Of a stretch of DNA of 64,000 nucleotides, positions 1-9,108 are shown piece after piece. The notes below the pieces were generated by a model that was not told where the DNA came from, did no database searches, and was given only the letters and a program-made list of their open reading frames with translations. Made by a program: the position numbers and the translations under genes. Each line of letters opens with the position of its first letter. Positions within the stretch are counted from its first letter, which is position 1. This DNA comes from Nostoc edaphicum CCNP1411 (GTDB taxonomy: Bacteria; Cyanobacteriota; Cyanobacteriia; Cyanobacteriales; Nostocaceae). The stretch is taken from the NCBI RefSeq assembly GCF_014023275.1, contig NZ_CP054698.1, forward strand, positions 4,526,001-4,590,000, given 5' to 3'.

Positions 1-21
1 AGGTGGTAAACACATCCTTTC

Positions 22-245
22 TAAGAGGATGTTTGAAAAGTCTAAATTATTACTTGCCTGGCGACTAGAAGTCGCGGCTACATAGACAAAACCTGCCTTT
101 CCTTGCGGAACGCTACGCGAACGCAGGTTAAAAACCCATGATTTTGTATTAGTCCACGAAGGTGGACTTCTCTGCGAGACGCTACTCGCGTTCGTTTGTG
201 TAGTAGCGAATTATATTCGCCCAAAACTTTTCAAATAACCTCTAA
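22..245. mobile_element. MITE-like element, 224 bp, no coding capacity
   Basis: The imperfect terminal repeats are TAAGAGGATGTTTGAAAAGT at 22-41 and the complement of ACTTTTCAAATAACCTCTAA at 226-245; 17 of 20 positions match. A second inverted pair lies inside (GGCGACTAGAAGTCGCGG near 60 and TAGCGAATTATATTCGCC near 205). No ORF is present, which is the structure of a non-autonomous element. A lone relative of the left end (GAGGATGTTTGGAAAGT) occurs at about 1151. The rest of 1-401 is non-coding leader for the next gene. Confidence 0.55.
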
Positions 246-401
246 GGCTTATGGCTTATGAGTAAAGTAGTAAACCTGTTGTTCCAGGAATTGTGTAAAA
301 TAATTCCCCTGACCTGATGTTATTAACCCTTCTATATGAAGGGTTTTGAAACCTAAAGTTTCAGTTACCCTAAAGTTGATATATAAAAGAGCAATTTTCA
401 A

Positions 402-872
402 ATGACCATTTACTTTTATAAGGTTTGGCAGCCTTATGGCTGTTTTTCTAACTTTTCTCCCCACGGAATCCACATCCAGGGTACTTATTGGCCAACGGTT
501 GAGCATTATTATCAAGCACAAAAGTTTGTAGCCAGCAGGGATGCAGTAATTATACCTATCATCCATGCTGCCGCCACACCAGAAGAAGCTGCTGCTTTGG
601 GAAGATGTAGCGATCGCCAACTCCGTCGAGACTGGGATTTAGTTAAAACTCAAATTATGCGAGAAGCTGTACTCAAAAAGTTTCTCACCCATGCTGATAT
701 TAGAGAAGTTCTTCTGAGGACAGGTGATGAGATTTTGGTTGAAAATTCTCCAACCGATTCTTTCTGGGGCTGTGGTGCTAATAAAGCCGGACAAAATCAT
801 CTCGGTAAAACTCTCATGAGTGTACGTGAAGAAATTCGTAATTTACTATCTTTAACGGTAATTTACGAATAA
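402..872 (+). CDS. NADAR (YbiA/DUF1768) family protein
   Basis: This 156-residue protein matches the NADAR family in length and motifs. The N-terminus has F-Y-K-V-W then G-C-F-S-N-F-S-P, followed by W-P-T-V-E-H-Y-Y-Q-A-Q-K-F around residues 31-43; the C-terminal part has F-W-G-C-G near residue 122 and N-H-L-G-K-T-L-M near 131. NADAR proteins act as N-glycosidases on ADP-ribose or on riboflavin-pathway intermediates, so a role in clearing damaged metabolites or in ADP-ribose metabolism is likely; the substrate here is inferred only from the family. It stands alone between non-coding stretches, with the ATG in an AT-rich context lacking a strong ribosome site. Confidence 0.85.
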   Translation: MTIYFYKVWQPYGCFSNFSPHGIHIQGTYWPTVEHYYQAQKFVASRDAVIIPIIHAAATPEEAAALGRCSDRQLRRDWDLVKTQIMREAVLKKFLTHADIREVLLRTGDEILVENSPTDSFWGCGANKAGQNHLGKTLMSVREEIRNLLSLTVIYE

Positions 873-1422
873 TTTAATCAAAATAGTTACGTTCAACATA
901 AAATCAGCAATTAAACGGGGAATAGTAAAATTCCCCAGTCAAAAATATTATAAAAAGTTGCCAATAATTTAGTTATTTATTTTGAAAATTTTAATTAATT
1001 GAATTAATGACTAAAAGTGGTAAAAAATATTTTTATTTCAAAGCAATTATGAAGGCATCAAGTTGGGTGATATCACTGAAATAGTTTGATGATTAAAAAT
1101 ATAAAATTAATAAGTGTCTATGAATAAGATTTTCTCAACTTTAGACTTATGAGGATGTTTGGAAAGTATTTAATGATATTCAAAATGCTTTGAGATTTTC
1201 CTAAATAACTTTATAAATCTACGGTATAAAACAAAACATCTAATACATATCAAGTATATTTGAATACCATTGAAAAAACCTTTGCAACAGATATATACCT
1301 CTAGCAACCTATTTTTAGCAAATATGTCGCGAAATGGGATGAAAATCAAAGCATTGTAAGTTGAAAATTCTGATCAGAGACAATTGTAAAAAAATATACT
1401 TCAGTCATAGTGTATATAGATA
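873..1422. other. AT-rich intergenic region without a gene
   Basis: This is about 550 bp of strongly AT-rich sequence. I find no ORF of credible length and no tRNA. The only recognisable feature is a copy of the MITE-end motif at about 1151. The part next to 1423 presumably holds the promoter of the histidine kinase, but I cannot point to a specific box. Confidence 0.5.
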
Positions 1423-4146
1423 ATGACATTTACCGATAAACCAAACGAGTCGCAGCAAAGCTTATACCAAGAAGGTTTACTGCACCGAATGACAAAACAG
1501 ATCAGGCGATCGCTCGACCTCCAAGAGATATTAACAACTACCGTTAGCGAAGTGCGTTTGTTTTTGGGTGCAGATCGGGTAAAGGTGTATCGCTTTGATG
1601 CTGATGGTAGTGGTGAAGTCATTGCTGAATCTATCCATGAACAGCGTCTGCCATCTTTATTGGGGTTACGTTTCCCAGTTCATGATATTCCAGAAGCAGC
1701 TAGAGACATGTTTCTGTTAGCCGGACAACGCGTGATTGTCGATGTGGCTAATCGTAAGACAGGGTTATCGCCTCTACAGTCAAAAGAAACTGGCAAACGT
1801 CTCCAAACTAATATCTACTATCGGCAAGTAGACCCATGCCATATTCAATACCTACAGGCAATGGGCGTGCAGTCATCGTTGGTTGTGCCAATTTTACATT
1901 CCGATCTACAAGAACAATCGGCAAAGCCTAAATTGTGGGGATTATTGGTATCTCACCACAGTGAACCGCGAAAGATTTTAAAGCGGGAACTGAAAGTATT
2001 GCAACAAGTTGCTGACCAGGTAGCGATCGCGATCGCTCAAAGTAATCTACTCACTGAAGCCCATGCCAAGCAAGAGCGAGAAGCTACTATTAACCGAATT
2101 ACCACACTATTACATAAACTACCGACAATCCAATTACAAGGAGCGTTAGAAGAAGTTATTACTGCCTTCAATGGAGTAGGTGGCAGACTTTACATTCAAG
2201 AGAGTCGGGAACTATACACCTGGGGCGATCAACCGACACTTCCCTACGAGTTAGATAACAGTATTATCGAACAGCATCCCTTATGGCAAAACTGGATGGC
2301 TGAGTTTCAACAAGGTAATATTTGGACAACACCTGACCTCTATAAAGAACCACGTTTGCGAGTTTTGGCTTTAGCATTCCGTTCTACTGAAATTCGTGGA
2401 CTTATGGTGATTCCCTTACATTACCGCGAAAAATTTATCGGTGTATTAAGTATTTTTCGCGCTGAATTTGAAACGGAAATCTTGTGGGCCGGACAATGTG
2501 AACAAAATCGCCGACAACTGCTACCCAAACTTTCATTTGAGGTTTGGCGAGAGCAAAAAAAGGGGCAAGCACCTGAGTGGAAGCCGGAAGATATGTTATT
2601 GGCGCAAGCCTTATACGATCATTTCTCAATGGCAATTCAGCAGCAGCAAATGTACAAACACGTACAAGCTCTGAATGCCAATCTAGAAGTGCGTGTGCAA
2701 GAGCAAACTGCTGAACTCGAAAAATCATTATTGCTTACTAAACTACTCAAGCAAGTCACCGAACAGATTCGCCGCACATTAGATTTGCAGACAACTCTGC
2801 AAACTATCGTTCGGGAAGTCCGTCCCCTGCTAAATTCAGATCGGGTGCTGATTTTACAACTGAAGAGTAAATCGGTGATTGTGGAAGAGATTAATGGCAA
2901 TTGGCAGTCAGTTTTGGGAGTGAATGCACCACCTGAATGCTTTCCTAATGAGTATGCACGTCTATACTGTCAGGGTAGGGTACGGGCAATTAACAACGTT
3001 TCAACAGCTTCTTTAAGTGATTGTCATCGAGAGTTTTTGCAGAGTTTACAAGTGCAAGCAAACTTAATAGTTCCGATAAATATAGGTATTGAACTATGGG
3101 GCTTAATAATTGCCCATGAATGTGAGGCTCCCAGAAATTGGCAAGATGCAGAAATTGATTTATTACAACAGCTAGGAGATCAGGCTGCGATCGCCATTCA
3201 ACAAGCCCAACTCTACGAACAAACCTCTGATGCCGAAATTGAAGCCAGAAATCAAGCTGCCCAGTTAGAGCATACCCTACATCAACTCCAAGAAACACAG
3301 ACAAGATTAATTCACACCGAAAAAATGTCCGGCTTAGGACAGTTGGTAGCAGGTATCGCTCACGAAATCAACAATCCTGTTAACTTTATCTACGGGAACC
3401 TGTGCCACGCCAGTGACTACACCGAACAACTGCTAGAAATTTTACGTCTCTACCAGCTACACTATCCCCATCCCCATAGTGAAATCCAAGCTGCGATCAA
3501 AGCAATCGATTTTGAATTTTTGGTAGAAGATTTCCCAAAAATTATGACCTCAATGCAAGTGGGAACCGAGCGCATCCGCTCAATAGTGCTGTCGTTACGC
3601 AATTTTTCTCGGTTGGATGAGGCTGAAAATAAGCGGGCTGACCTGCATGAAGGGATTAACAATACCTTATTAATTTTGCAACATCGGTTGAAAGGAAATG
3701 CTGAATTTCCACGCATTGAGGTAATCAAAGACTATGGCAACATCCCACACGTGGAATGCTATGCGGGCCAAATGAATCAGGTATTTATGAATATTTTCAG
3801 CAATGCCATAGATGCCCTGGTAATGGGGACTGATGACAAAGAGAAGAACCTATGCCGAATACCCACTATCCGGATTTCTACTAAAGTCTCAGCAGATAAC
3901 TCTCGTCTGTTGATTCGTATTAGCGACAATGGGCCCGGAATGACTGAAGAGGTGAAAAAGCGAGTTTTTGATCCGTTTTACACTACTAAGCCTGTGGGCA
4001 AGGGCACAGGATTAGGACTAGCAATCAGCTATCAGATTATTGTCGAAAAACATGGGGGAATAATGGAGTGCATTTCAGAACCTGGGAAAGGTACAGAGTT
4101 CTGGATTGAGATTCCTATCAAGCCTCCAGCCAAAATAAATGGCTGA
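1423..4146 (+). CDS. Triple-GAF sensor histidine kinase, first GAF bilin-type
   Basis: This 907-residue soluble histidine kinase has no transmembrane segment. GAF1 (about residues 27-210) is of the phytochrome/cyanobacteriochrome type: it has the F-P-x-H-D-I-P-E-A-A-R segment (84-94) and a Cys139-His140 pair in the pattern C-H-x-x-Y-L-x-x-M-G-V, where phytochromes attach a bilin. GAF2 spans about 215-425 and GAF3 about 455-610. A coiled region leads to the dimerisation/phosphoacceptor box with H647 (A-H-E-I-N-N-P), then the ATPase domain with D-N-G-P-G-M and G-T-G-L-G-L-A-I near the C-terminus. No receiver domain is fused and no response regulator is adjacent, so its partner must be elsewhere. 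Light sensing is inferred from the cysteine motif. Confidence 0.9.
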   Translation: MTFTDKPNESQQSLYQEGLLHRMTKQIRRSLDLQEILTTTVSEVRLFLGADRVKVYRFDADGSGEVIAESIHEQRLPSLLGLRFPVHDIPEAARDMFLLAGQRVIVDVANRKTGLSPLQSKETGKRLQTNIYYRQVDPCHIQYLQAMGVQSSLVVPILHSDLQEQSAKPKLWGLLVSHHSEPRKILKRELKVLQQVADQVAIAIAQSNLLTEAHAKQEREATINRITTLLHKLPTIQLQGALEEVITAFNGVGGRLYIQESRELYTWGDQPTLPYELDNSIIEQHPLWQNWMAEFQQGNIWTTPDLYKEPRLRVLALAFRSTEIRGLMVIPLHYREKFIGVLSIFRAEFETEILWAGQCEQNRRQLLPKLSFEVWREQKKGQAPEWKPEDMLLAQALYDHFSMAIQQQQMYKHVQALNANLEVRVQEQTAELEKSLLLTKLLKQVTEQIRRTLDLQTTLQTIVREVRPLLNSDRVLILQLKSKSVIVEEINGNWQSVLGVNAPPECFPNEYARLYCQGRVRAINNVSTASLSDCHREFLQSLQVQANLIVPINIGIELWGLIIAHECEAPRNWQDAEIDLLQQLGDQAAIAIQQAQLYEQTSDAEIEARNQAAQLEHTLHQLQETQTRLIHTEKMSGLGQLVAGIAHEINNPVNFIYGNLCHASDYTEQLLEILRLYQLHYPHPHSEIQAAIKAIDFEFLVEDFPKIMTSMQVGTERIRSIVLSLRNFSRLDEAENKRADLHEGINNTLLILQHRLKGNAEFPRIEVIKDYGNIPHVECYAGQMNQVFMNIFSNAIDALVMGTDDKEKNLCRIPTIRISTKVSADNSRLLIRISDNGPGMTEEVKKRVFDPFYTTKPVGKGTGLGLAISYQIIVEKHGGIMECISEPGKGTEFWIEIPIKPPAKING

Positions 4147-4167
4147 AGGTAGATGGATGTTACTTAA

Positions 4168-4240
<73 letters not shown>

Positions 4241-4342
4241 TTTTGACTAATCCTTAATTAATATAGCAAAACATTTCCCATTGCGCTAGTCTTTTTCAGA
4301 AAATCTTTTTTTCTCTTATACTTACTCAGTATTCAGTTATTC

Positions 4343-4367
4343 AGCACTGGCTCAACGCCCCGCTATC
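4343..4367. repeat. 25-bp dispersed repeat, copy 1
   Basis: The segment beginning AGCACTGGCTCAACGCCC is repeated without mismatch over 25 bp at 46439-46463. Both copies lie in intergenic DNA. Confidence 0.7.
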
Positions 4368-4383
4368 GCTAACAGGAATTAGG

Positions 4384-4971
4384 ATGCCCTCTGGTCGGAC
4401 GCACGATCGCATTACTATGTATGCTCTGCCATTTGTGGCGGGCGTTACTTTCTGGCAGACTCGCAGTAGCAATGCGACTTTGTTGGTTGCAGGCGGATTT
4501 CTATTTGGTGGGCTGATGTTTGGCCCCGATTTGGATATCTATTCTGTGCAATTTCAACGCTGGGGTTTCTTGCGCTGGATTTGGCTACCTTATCAAAGAA
4601 GTCTGCGTCATCGTTCTTTTTTATCCCACGGGCCGATTATTGGCACGATTTTGCGGATACTTTATCTTGGCTGCTTGCTTGCTATTGTGGCAATTTTCGT
4701 TTTGGTAATTGCTGAAAGGTTGTGGAATCTGAGTTTTACTTGGCAGCATTTGGGTCGAACTGTGGGGCGATCGCTCGTGCAATACGATACTGAATATATT
4801 GCCCTCTTTTTGGGGTTGGAACTCGGTGCGATGAGTCATTCTCTCAGCGATTGGGGCGGTTCGGCTTATAAGCGGTTTAAAAAGCAGGGGGTTCGGGGGT
4901 TGCTTCCTAGTGGCAAAATTAAGAGGCGGAAAGTGAGGAGTGGTAGTCGTCGACCGAGAGTAAAGAAATAA
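4384..4971 (+). CDS. DUF2227 family putative metal-binding membrane protein
   Basis: This 195-residue protein opens with M-P-S-G-R-T-H-D-R-I-T, the signature of the DUF2227 (YdjM-like, putative metal-binding) family. His7 and Asp8, the G-P-D-L-D segment near residue 47, and the H-R-x-x-x-S-H-G pattern near residue 75 are the likely metal ligands. Hydrophobic stretches around residues 13-45 and 85-115 suggest membrane association, and the last 30 residues are very basic. Biochemical function is unknown for the family. The ATG at 4384 is preceded by AGG and starts exactly at the conserved motif. It is followed closely by mazG in the same direction. Confidence 0.8.
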   Translation: MPSGRTHDRITMYALPFVAGVTFWQTRSSNATLLVAGGFLFGGLMFGPDLDIYSVQFQRWGFLRWIWLPYQRSLRHRSFLSHGPIIGTILRILYLGCLLAIVAIFVLVIAERLWNLSFTWQHLGRTVGRSLVQYDTEYIALFLGLELGAMSHSLSDWGGSAYKRFKKQGVRGLLPSGKIKRRKVRSGSRRPRVKK

Positions 4972-5022
4972 TTTTTTTAAACGCAAAGGAACGCTAAGGG
5001 AAGCGCAGAGGTACGCAGAGGT

Positions 5023-5847
5023 ATGGAAGAAAAAAATGAGACTTTGATGGCGTTGCAGGAATTGATTGAGGTGGTGGCGAAGTTGCGATCGCCTGATGGT
5101 GGTTGTCCTTGGGATTTGGCTCAAACTTCCGAAACGCTTACACCTTATGTGATTGAGGAAGCTTATGAGGTGGTGGATGCGATTAAGAGTGGGGATAAAG
5201 GTGCGATCGCAGAGGAGTTAGGCGATTTATTATTACAGGTGGTATTGCAGGCCCAAATCGCTAGCGAATCTGGGCAATTTTCTTTGAAAGAAATAACTCA
5301 GGGGATTTCCCAAAAGTTGATTCGCCGTCATCCCCATGTGTTTGGTGATGTGTCGGTGGCGAGTGTGGATGAGGTGCGGCAAAATTGGGAACAAATTAAA
5401 GCTGCGGAAAAGGGTGAAGCATCTCCAGACGCCCAAAAATTTAGTGCTAAACTCGCTCGTTATGGACGTACTCTTCCCCCATTGACGGCAGCAATGAAGA
5501 TTTCCCAAAAGGCTGCGGCTATTGGGTTTGAATGGGAAAATATTCAAGGCGTTTGGGATAAGTTTCATGAGGAGTTAGGGGAGTTTCAACAGGCTTTAGC
5601 GGAGGAAACACCAGAACGACAACAAGCAGAGTTAGGTGATTTACTGTTTGCAGTTATTCAGCTAGCCCGTTGGCATGATCTTGATCCTAGCGATGCTTTG
5701 CAAGGCACAAATAAGCGATTTGTGCAGCGATTAGAAAAAATGGAGGCGGTTGTTGACCGCCCCCTTTCTGATTACAGTTTGAATGAGTTAGAAACTCTTT
5801 GGCAACAAGCAAAAGCTCAACTTGCCCAAGAAGGGAGTGGGGAGTAG
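5023..5847 (+). CDS. mazG: Nucleoside triphosphate pyrophosphohydrolase MazG
   Basis: This 274-residue enzyme has the duplicated MazG fold and hydrolyses NTPs/dNTPs to the monophosphate and pyrophosphate, cleaning the nucleotide pool. The first domain has C-P-W-D near residue 28, E-E-A-Y-E-V-V-D around 45 and E-E-L-G-D-L-L around 65. The second repeats the acidic helix pattern with E-E-L-G-E-F and E-L-G-D-L-L-F-A-V. The length fits the E. coli-type protein (about 263 residues). Its leader (4981-5021) is a purine-rich dispersed repeat, ACGCAGAGGT, which supplies the AGAGG ribosome site. Its 3' end runs straight into a heptamer repeat array. Confidence 0.93.
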   Translation: MEEKNETLMALQELIEVVAKLRSPDGGCPWDLAQTSETLTPYVIEEAYEVVDAIKSGDKGAIAEELGDLLLQVVLQAQIASESGQFSLKEITQGISQKLIRRHPHVFGDVSVASVDEVRQNWEQIKAAEKGEASPDAQKFSAKLARYGRTLPPLTAAMKISQKAAAIGFEWENIQGVWDKFHEELGEFQQALAEETPERQQAELGDLLFAVIQLARWHDLDPSDALQGTNKRFVQRLEKMEAVVDRPLSDYSLNELETLWQQAKAQLAQEGSGE

Positions 5848-6004
5848 GGAATGGGGCATTGGGCATTGGGCATTGAAAAGAAGCAGAGATGCAGGGGGAT
5901 AGTGGGAAAACTCTTCCCCATTCCCCATTCCCCATTCCCCATTCCCCATTCCCTATTCCCCATTCCCCATTCCCCATTCCCTATTCCCCACTCCCCATTC
6001 CCCA
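5836..6004. repeat. Short tandem heptamer repeat array (TTCCCCA and relatives)
   Basis: About 13 consecutive heptamers of the TTCCCCA/TTCCCTA type occupy 5914-6004, preceded at 5836-5878 by GGGCATT and GGGGAGT units. Such arrays are typical of heterocystous cyanobacteria. It separates mazG from the oppositely oriented receptor-channel gene and overlaps only spurious ORFs. Confidence 0.85.
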
Positions 6005-6013
6005 CTTCCTTCT

Positions 6014-7204
6014 TCAAGATTTTTCAGCATCGAACCACTTATCATATAGCGATTGATAAGTGCCATTTTCTTTAAGATTTAGTAGAGCTTGATTAATTGG
6101 TTTGCGGTAGGGACTGTTGTTGGGCAGAATGATGCCGTAGCTTTCTTCACGTAAGATACTGCCAACAATCTGTACTTTCCCTTTGCCTTCATTAGCAGCA
6201 TAGAAAAGAAGTACAGGCGCATCAAACACCACGGCATCAGCTTTTTTGGTTTGCAGAGCATTGTAAGCTTGCTCAATCTTGTTAACTTCTAGAACTGAAA
6301 TCTTATGTTCTCGCATATATGTGGCCGCTGTGCTGCCCGCAGTTGTGGCCACTACCTTGCCAGGTAAATCGTCTATACTCCTGATATCGCCCTGAAGCTG
6401 TTGTACTGTCAATGAGGTAGTAGCGCTGGCTGTAAAGTAGGCGGCAAAAAGTACTCCAATGAACATCCAGATAATACCTACTAAGCGTCCCAGTACTCCC
6501 TTGGGCATTTCATCAGCTTGGGTGGCTAATGTGGCAGCTGACCACCAACAGGCTTTGAAAATGCCAGGAAAGTATGATTTGGGAATCATCCCATCTTTAT
6601 GATTGCGCTCAGATAACCAAATAATATGGGCTGCTACAACAATTAGCACTAGGGCAACGCCTATTACCTGCAACAGGCTAGCTGAGAAAAACAATTGCAA
6701 AATATTTGGGAAGGCATTGTCGTTGGTTTCTGAGTTTCTTACCATGATTTGCAGCCCCCCAGCAAAAATGGGTAATGAGAAATCAAAACTCTCCTGGCGT
6801 TCGGCTGTAATCGAAATAGCTGAAATCCCTAAATTAGCTTTGTTTTCCTTAATAGCAGAAAGCAGTTCCGGTACAGAGGAATATTCAATAAATTTAGACT
6901 CTACACCTATTTGGTTAGCGATATTGCGCCAGAGGTCGATACTGAATCCTGATAGTTCACCTTTGTTTGGTAGCACAAAGGGCGGTATAACTCGTGTAGC
7001 TACTAATAAAGGTTGTTGGAGTTGTGGTTTTTGGGCTAGTCCTGGGGATGTCATTAATAACAATGCCAGAATTCCACTTATTAATCCTATGCAGGTATAC
7101 AGTGCTAAGGAACGCCTGATTTTGTTTTTCCGGTCATATCTGCCAATTGGGCTTTTTCTCCCAGCTATAAGTTGCCGAAATCTAGTAGCGATCGCATTTA
7201 TCAT
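6014..7204 (-). CDS. GluR0-like ligand-gated ion channel / amino-acid receptor
   Basis: This 396-residue membrane protein resembles prokaryotic ionotropic glutamate receptors. After an N-terminal hydrophobic segment (about residues 32-55), the first half of a periplasmic solute-binding domain (L-L-V-A-T-R-V-I-P-P-F-V to A-E-R-Q-E-S-F-D-F-S) is interrupted by a channel module: M1 (about 175-195), a re-entrant pore segment and M2 (about 238-262). The second half of the binding domain then resumes from G-D-I-R-S-I-D-D-L-P. Split binding domains with a pore between them are diagnostic of this family. The pore loop reads A-T-L-A-T-Q-A-D-E and lacks the K+ filter G-Y-G, so ion selectivity is uncertain. 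A plain amino-acid-binding transporter subunit is less likely because of the two pore helices. Confidence 0.85.
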   Translation of the reverse strand: MINAIATRFRQLIAGRKSPIGRYDRKNKIRRSLALYTCIGLISGILALLLMTSPGLAQKPQLQQPLLVATRVIPPFVLPNKGELSGFSIDLWRNIANQIGVESKFIEYSSVPELLSAIKENKANLGISAISITAERQESFDFSLPIFAGGLQIMVRNSETNDNAFPNILQLFFSASLLQVIGVALVLIVVAAHIIWLSERNHKDGMIPKSYFPGIFKACWWSAATLATQADEMPKGVLGRLVGIIWMFIGVLFAAYFTASATTSLTVQQLQGDIRSIDDLPGKVVATTAGSTAATYMREHKISVLEVNKIEQAYNALQTKKADAVVFDAPVLLFYAANEGKGKVQIVGSILREESYGIILPNNSPYRKPINQALLNLKENGTYQSLYDKWFDAEKS

Positions 7205-7273
7205 CAGAATTGTTTTGGGGTTGTATGCATAATCTATTTATCATGCCCACCCCATATCAAATATCACAATTAT

Positions 7274-7313
7274 CATCCCCCTAAAACTGATTTTTTTCAG
7301 ATTTAGGGGGATG
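7274..7313 (-). terminator. Hairpin downstream of the aldehyde dehydrogenase gene
   Basis: CATCCCCCTAAA (7274-7285) and TTTAGGGGGATG (7302-7313) form a perfect 12-bp stem; the loop can pair further (CTGA with TCAG around a run of A/T). It lies 30 bp past the stop of the aldehyde dehydrogenase gene and before the next minus-strand gene, so a terminator is likely, although no long T tract follows. Confidence 0.5.
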
Positions 7314-7342
7314 AACATGGTTAAAGCTAGATTCAAGTCGAA

Positions 7343-8812
7343 CTACAATTTGATGGTAACGGTCTTAACTTCGGTATATTGCTGCAAGCCATATTCGCCG
7401 AGTTCTCGACCAATACCAGACTGCTTAAATCCACCAAAGGGTGCAGCAGCATCAAATACGTCGTAGCAGTTTACCCACACCGTACCTGCTCGGAGATTAT
7501 TCGCGATCGCATGAGCCTTGGTGATATCCTGAGTCCAAACCGCAGCGGCGAGTCCGTACATGGTGGCATTCGCCCGTTGAATTACTTCGTCGATATCTTT
7601 GAATTTGATGATGCTCATCACTGGGCCAAAGATTTCTTCTTGAGCAATCTTCATGTCATCGCGGACATCTGCAAAGACTGTGGGGGCGATAAAATAACCC
7701 TTGTCGCCGACTCGATTACCGCCACATAGCATCTGTGCACCTTCGCGCATTCCAGATTCGATATAGCTCATCACTCGATCGAATTGGTCTTTGTCTACTT
7801 GCGGCCCTTGTTCTGTGTTTGCATCGAAAGGATTACCGACAACCCGCAATTTTGCTCTTTCTACAGTTCTAGCAACGAACTCGTCGTAGCATTTTTCTTC
7901 GACAAATAGCCGCGAACCAGCACAACAGCACTGCCCTTGGTTAAAGAATATGGCATCGTGGGAACCTGCGATCGCTGCATCCATATCAGCATCGGCAAAG
8001 ACAATGTTAGGACTCTTACCACCAAGTTCTAATGTGACGCGCTTCAGATTACTTTTGGCCGCCGCTTCCATAATTAGATGACCGACTTCAGTGGAACCAG
8101 TAAATGCCACTTTGTCAATATCCATGTGACGAGCGATCGCAGCCCCGGCGGTTGGACCATATCCTGATAAAATATTCACCACACCAGGGGGAAAACCAGC
8201 TTCAATAATTAACTCACCTACCCGCAGCGCTGATAATGGTGTTTGTTCCGCTGTTTTTAGAACTACAGTATTACCAGTTGCTAAAGCTGGTGCTAGCTTC
8301 CACGCCTGCATCAATAAGGGAAAATTCCAGGGGATAATTTGACCAACTACACCCACAGGTTCATGGCGAGTGTAGCAGAAGTATGGGCCGTTAATCGGAA
8401 TAGTTTTGCCTTGTACTTTGTCTGCCCAACCTGCATAGTAACGATAGCAGGCGATGACTAGACCCAAATCACCTAATGAATCTTGTAATGGTTTGCCGTT
8501 GTCGAGAGTTTCTAGCTGCGCCAACTCATCGATATTCTGCTCAATTAAGTCAGCTAGCTTGTAAAGCAACTCGCCGCGCCGGGTAGCAGATATCTTTCTC
8601 CATTCCCCACTATTGAAGGCGTTGCGGGCCGCTTGTACTGCGTTATCTACATCTGGGGCGTCTGCTTCTGAGACTTCGCAGATTACCTCACCTGTAGTCG
8701 GGTTGATTGTTTCAAATCGGCGATCGCTGACACTATTTACCCACTCATTGTTAATCAGCAACCTGGTTGGGCCAATTTTGACCTGTTGTCCTGCTACTGT
8801 TGCTGTAACCAT
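7343..8812 (-). CDS. NAD(P)-dependent aldehyde dehydrogenase
   Basis: This 489-residue enzyme of the classical ALDH superfamily oxidises aldehydes to acids. The cofactor/general-base motif L-E-L-G-G-K-S-P lies near residue 261, the catalytic cysteine segment [11 protein letters not shown] near 292, and the C-terminal [15 protein letters not shown] near 460 is typical of the ALDH1/2 and betaine-aldehyde group. The length is normal. The start is well supported, with GGAGGG about 5 nt upstream of the ATG on the minus strand. The exact aldehyde substrate cannot be read from the sequence. Confidence 0.93.
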   Translation of the reverse strand: MVTATVAGQQVKIGPTRLLINNEWVNSVSDRRFETINPTTGEVICEVSEADAPDVDNAVQAARNAFNSGEWRKISATRRGELLYKLADLIEQNIDELAQLETLDNGKPLQDSLGDLGLVIACYRYYAGWADKVQGKTIPINGPYFCYTRHEPVGVVGQIIPWNFPLLMQAWKLAPALATGNTVVLKTAEQTPLSALRVGELIIEAGFPPGVVNILSGYGPTAGAAIARHMDIDKVAFTGSTEVGHLIMEAAAKSNLKRVTLELGGKSPNIVFADADMDAAIAGSHDAIFFNQGQCCCAGSRLFVEEKCYDEFVARTVERAKLRVVGNPFDANTEQGPQVDKDQFDRVMSYIESGMREGAQMLCGGNRVGDKGYFIAPTVFADVRDDMKIAQEEIFGPVMSIIKFKDIDEVIQRANATMYGLAAAVWTQDITKAHAIANNLRAGTVWVNCYDVFDAAAPFGGFKQSGIGRELGEYGLQQYTEVKTVTIKL

Positions 8813-9108
8813 CAGGCCCTCCTTAAGCTATAAAAAAAATTTGCTTAAATCGCTTAAATCTACTTATTATGTTTGTTGCTGCACAGCACTCTAGATGGAT
8901 TTCTTTATCAATTCTTTATTCTAGGATAATAGTTAGAGGTTGAGATAACTATATTGTGTCTAATTCACTTTGTAGAAGTCGCGTTGGCAAGACAAACCTC
9001 TATGTTTGAGCAATAGTTTTGAGATCAGCTTTTAGCGTACAGTTGGGCTTATAGTTGCTTGATTTTCTATCTCACGTGCGATTGTTATGTCTTAGCAAAG
9101 TGAGCAAT

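Noticed and set aside
5687..6075. Several overlapping ORFs rich in Gly-Asn-Glu-Trp or Pro-His-Ser
   Set aside because: They are translations of the heptamer array in different frames.
6603..7232. Plus-strand 209-codon ORF
   Set aside because: It lies entirely antisense to the GluR0-like gene, whose motifs are clear; the antisense product resembles nothing.
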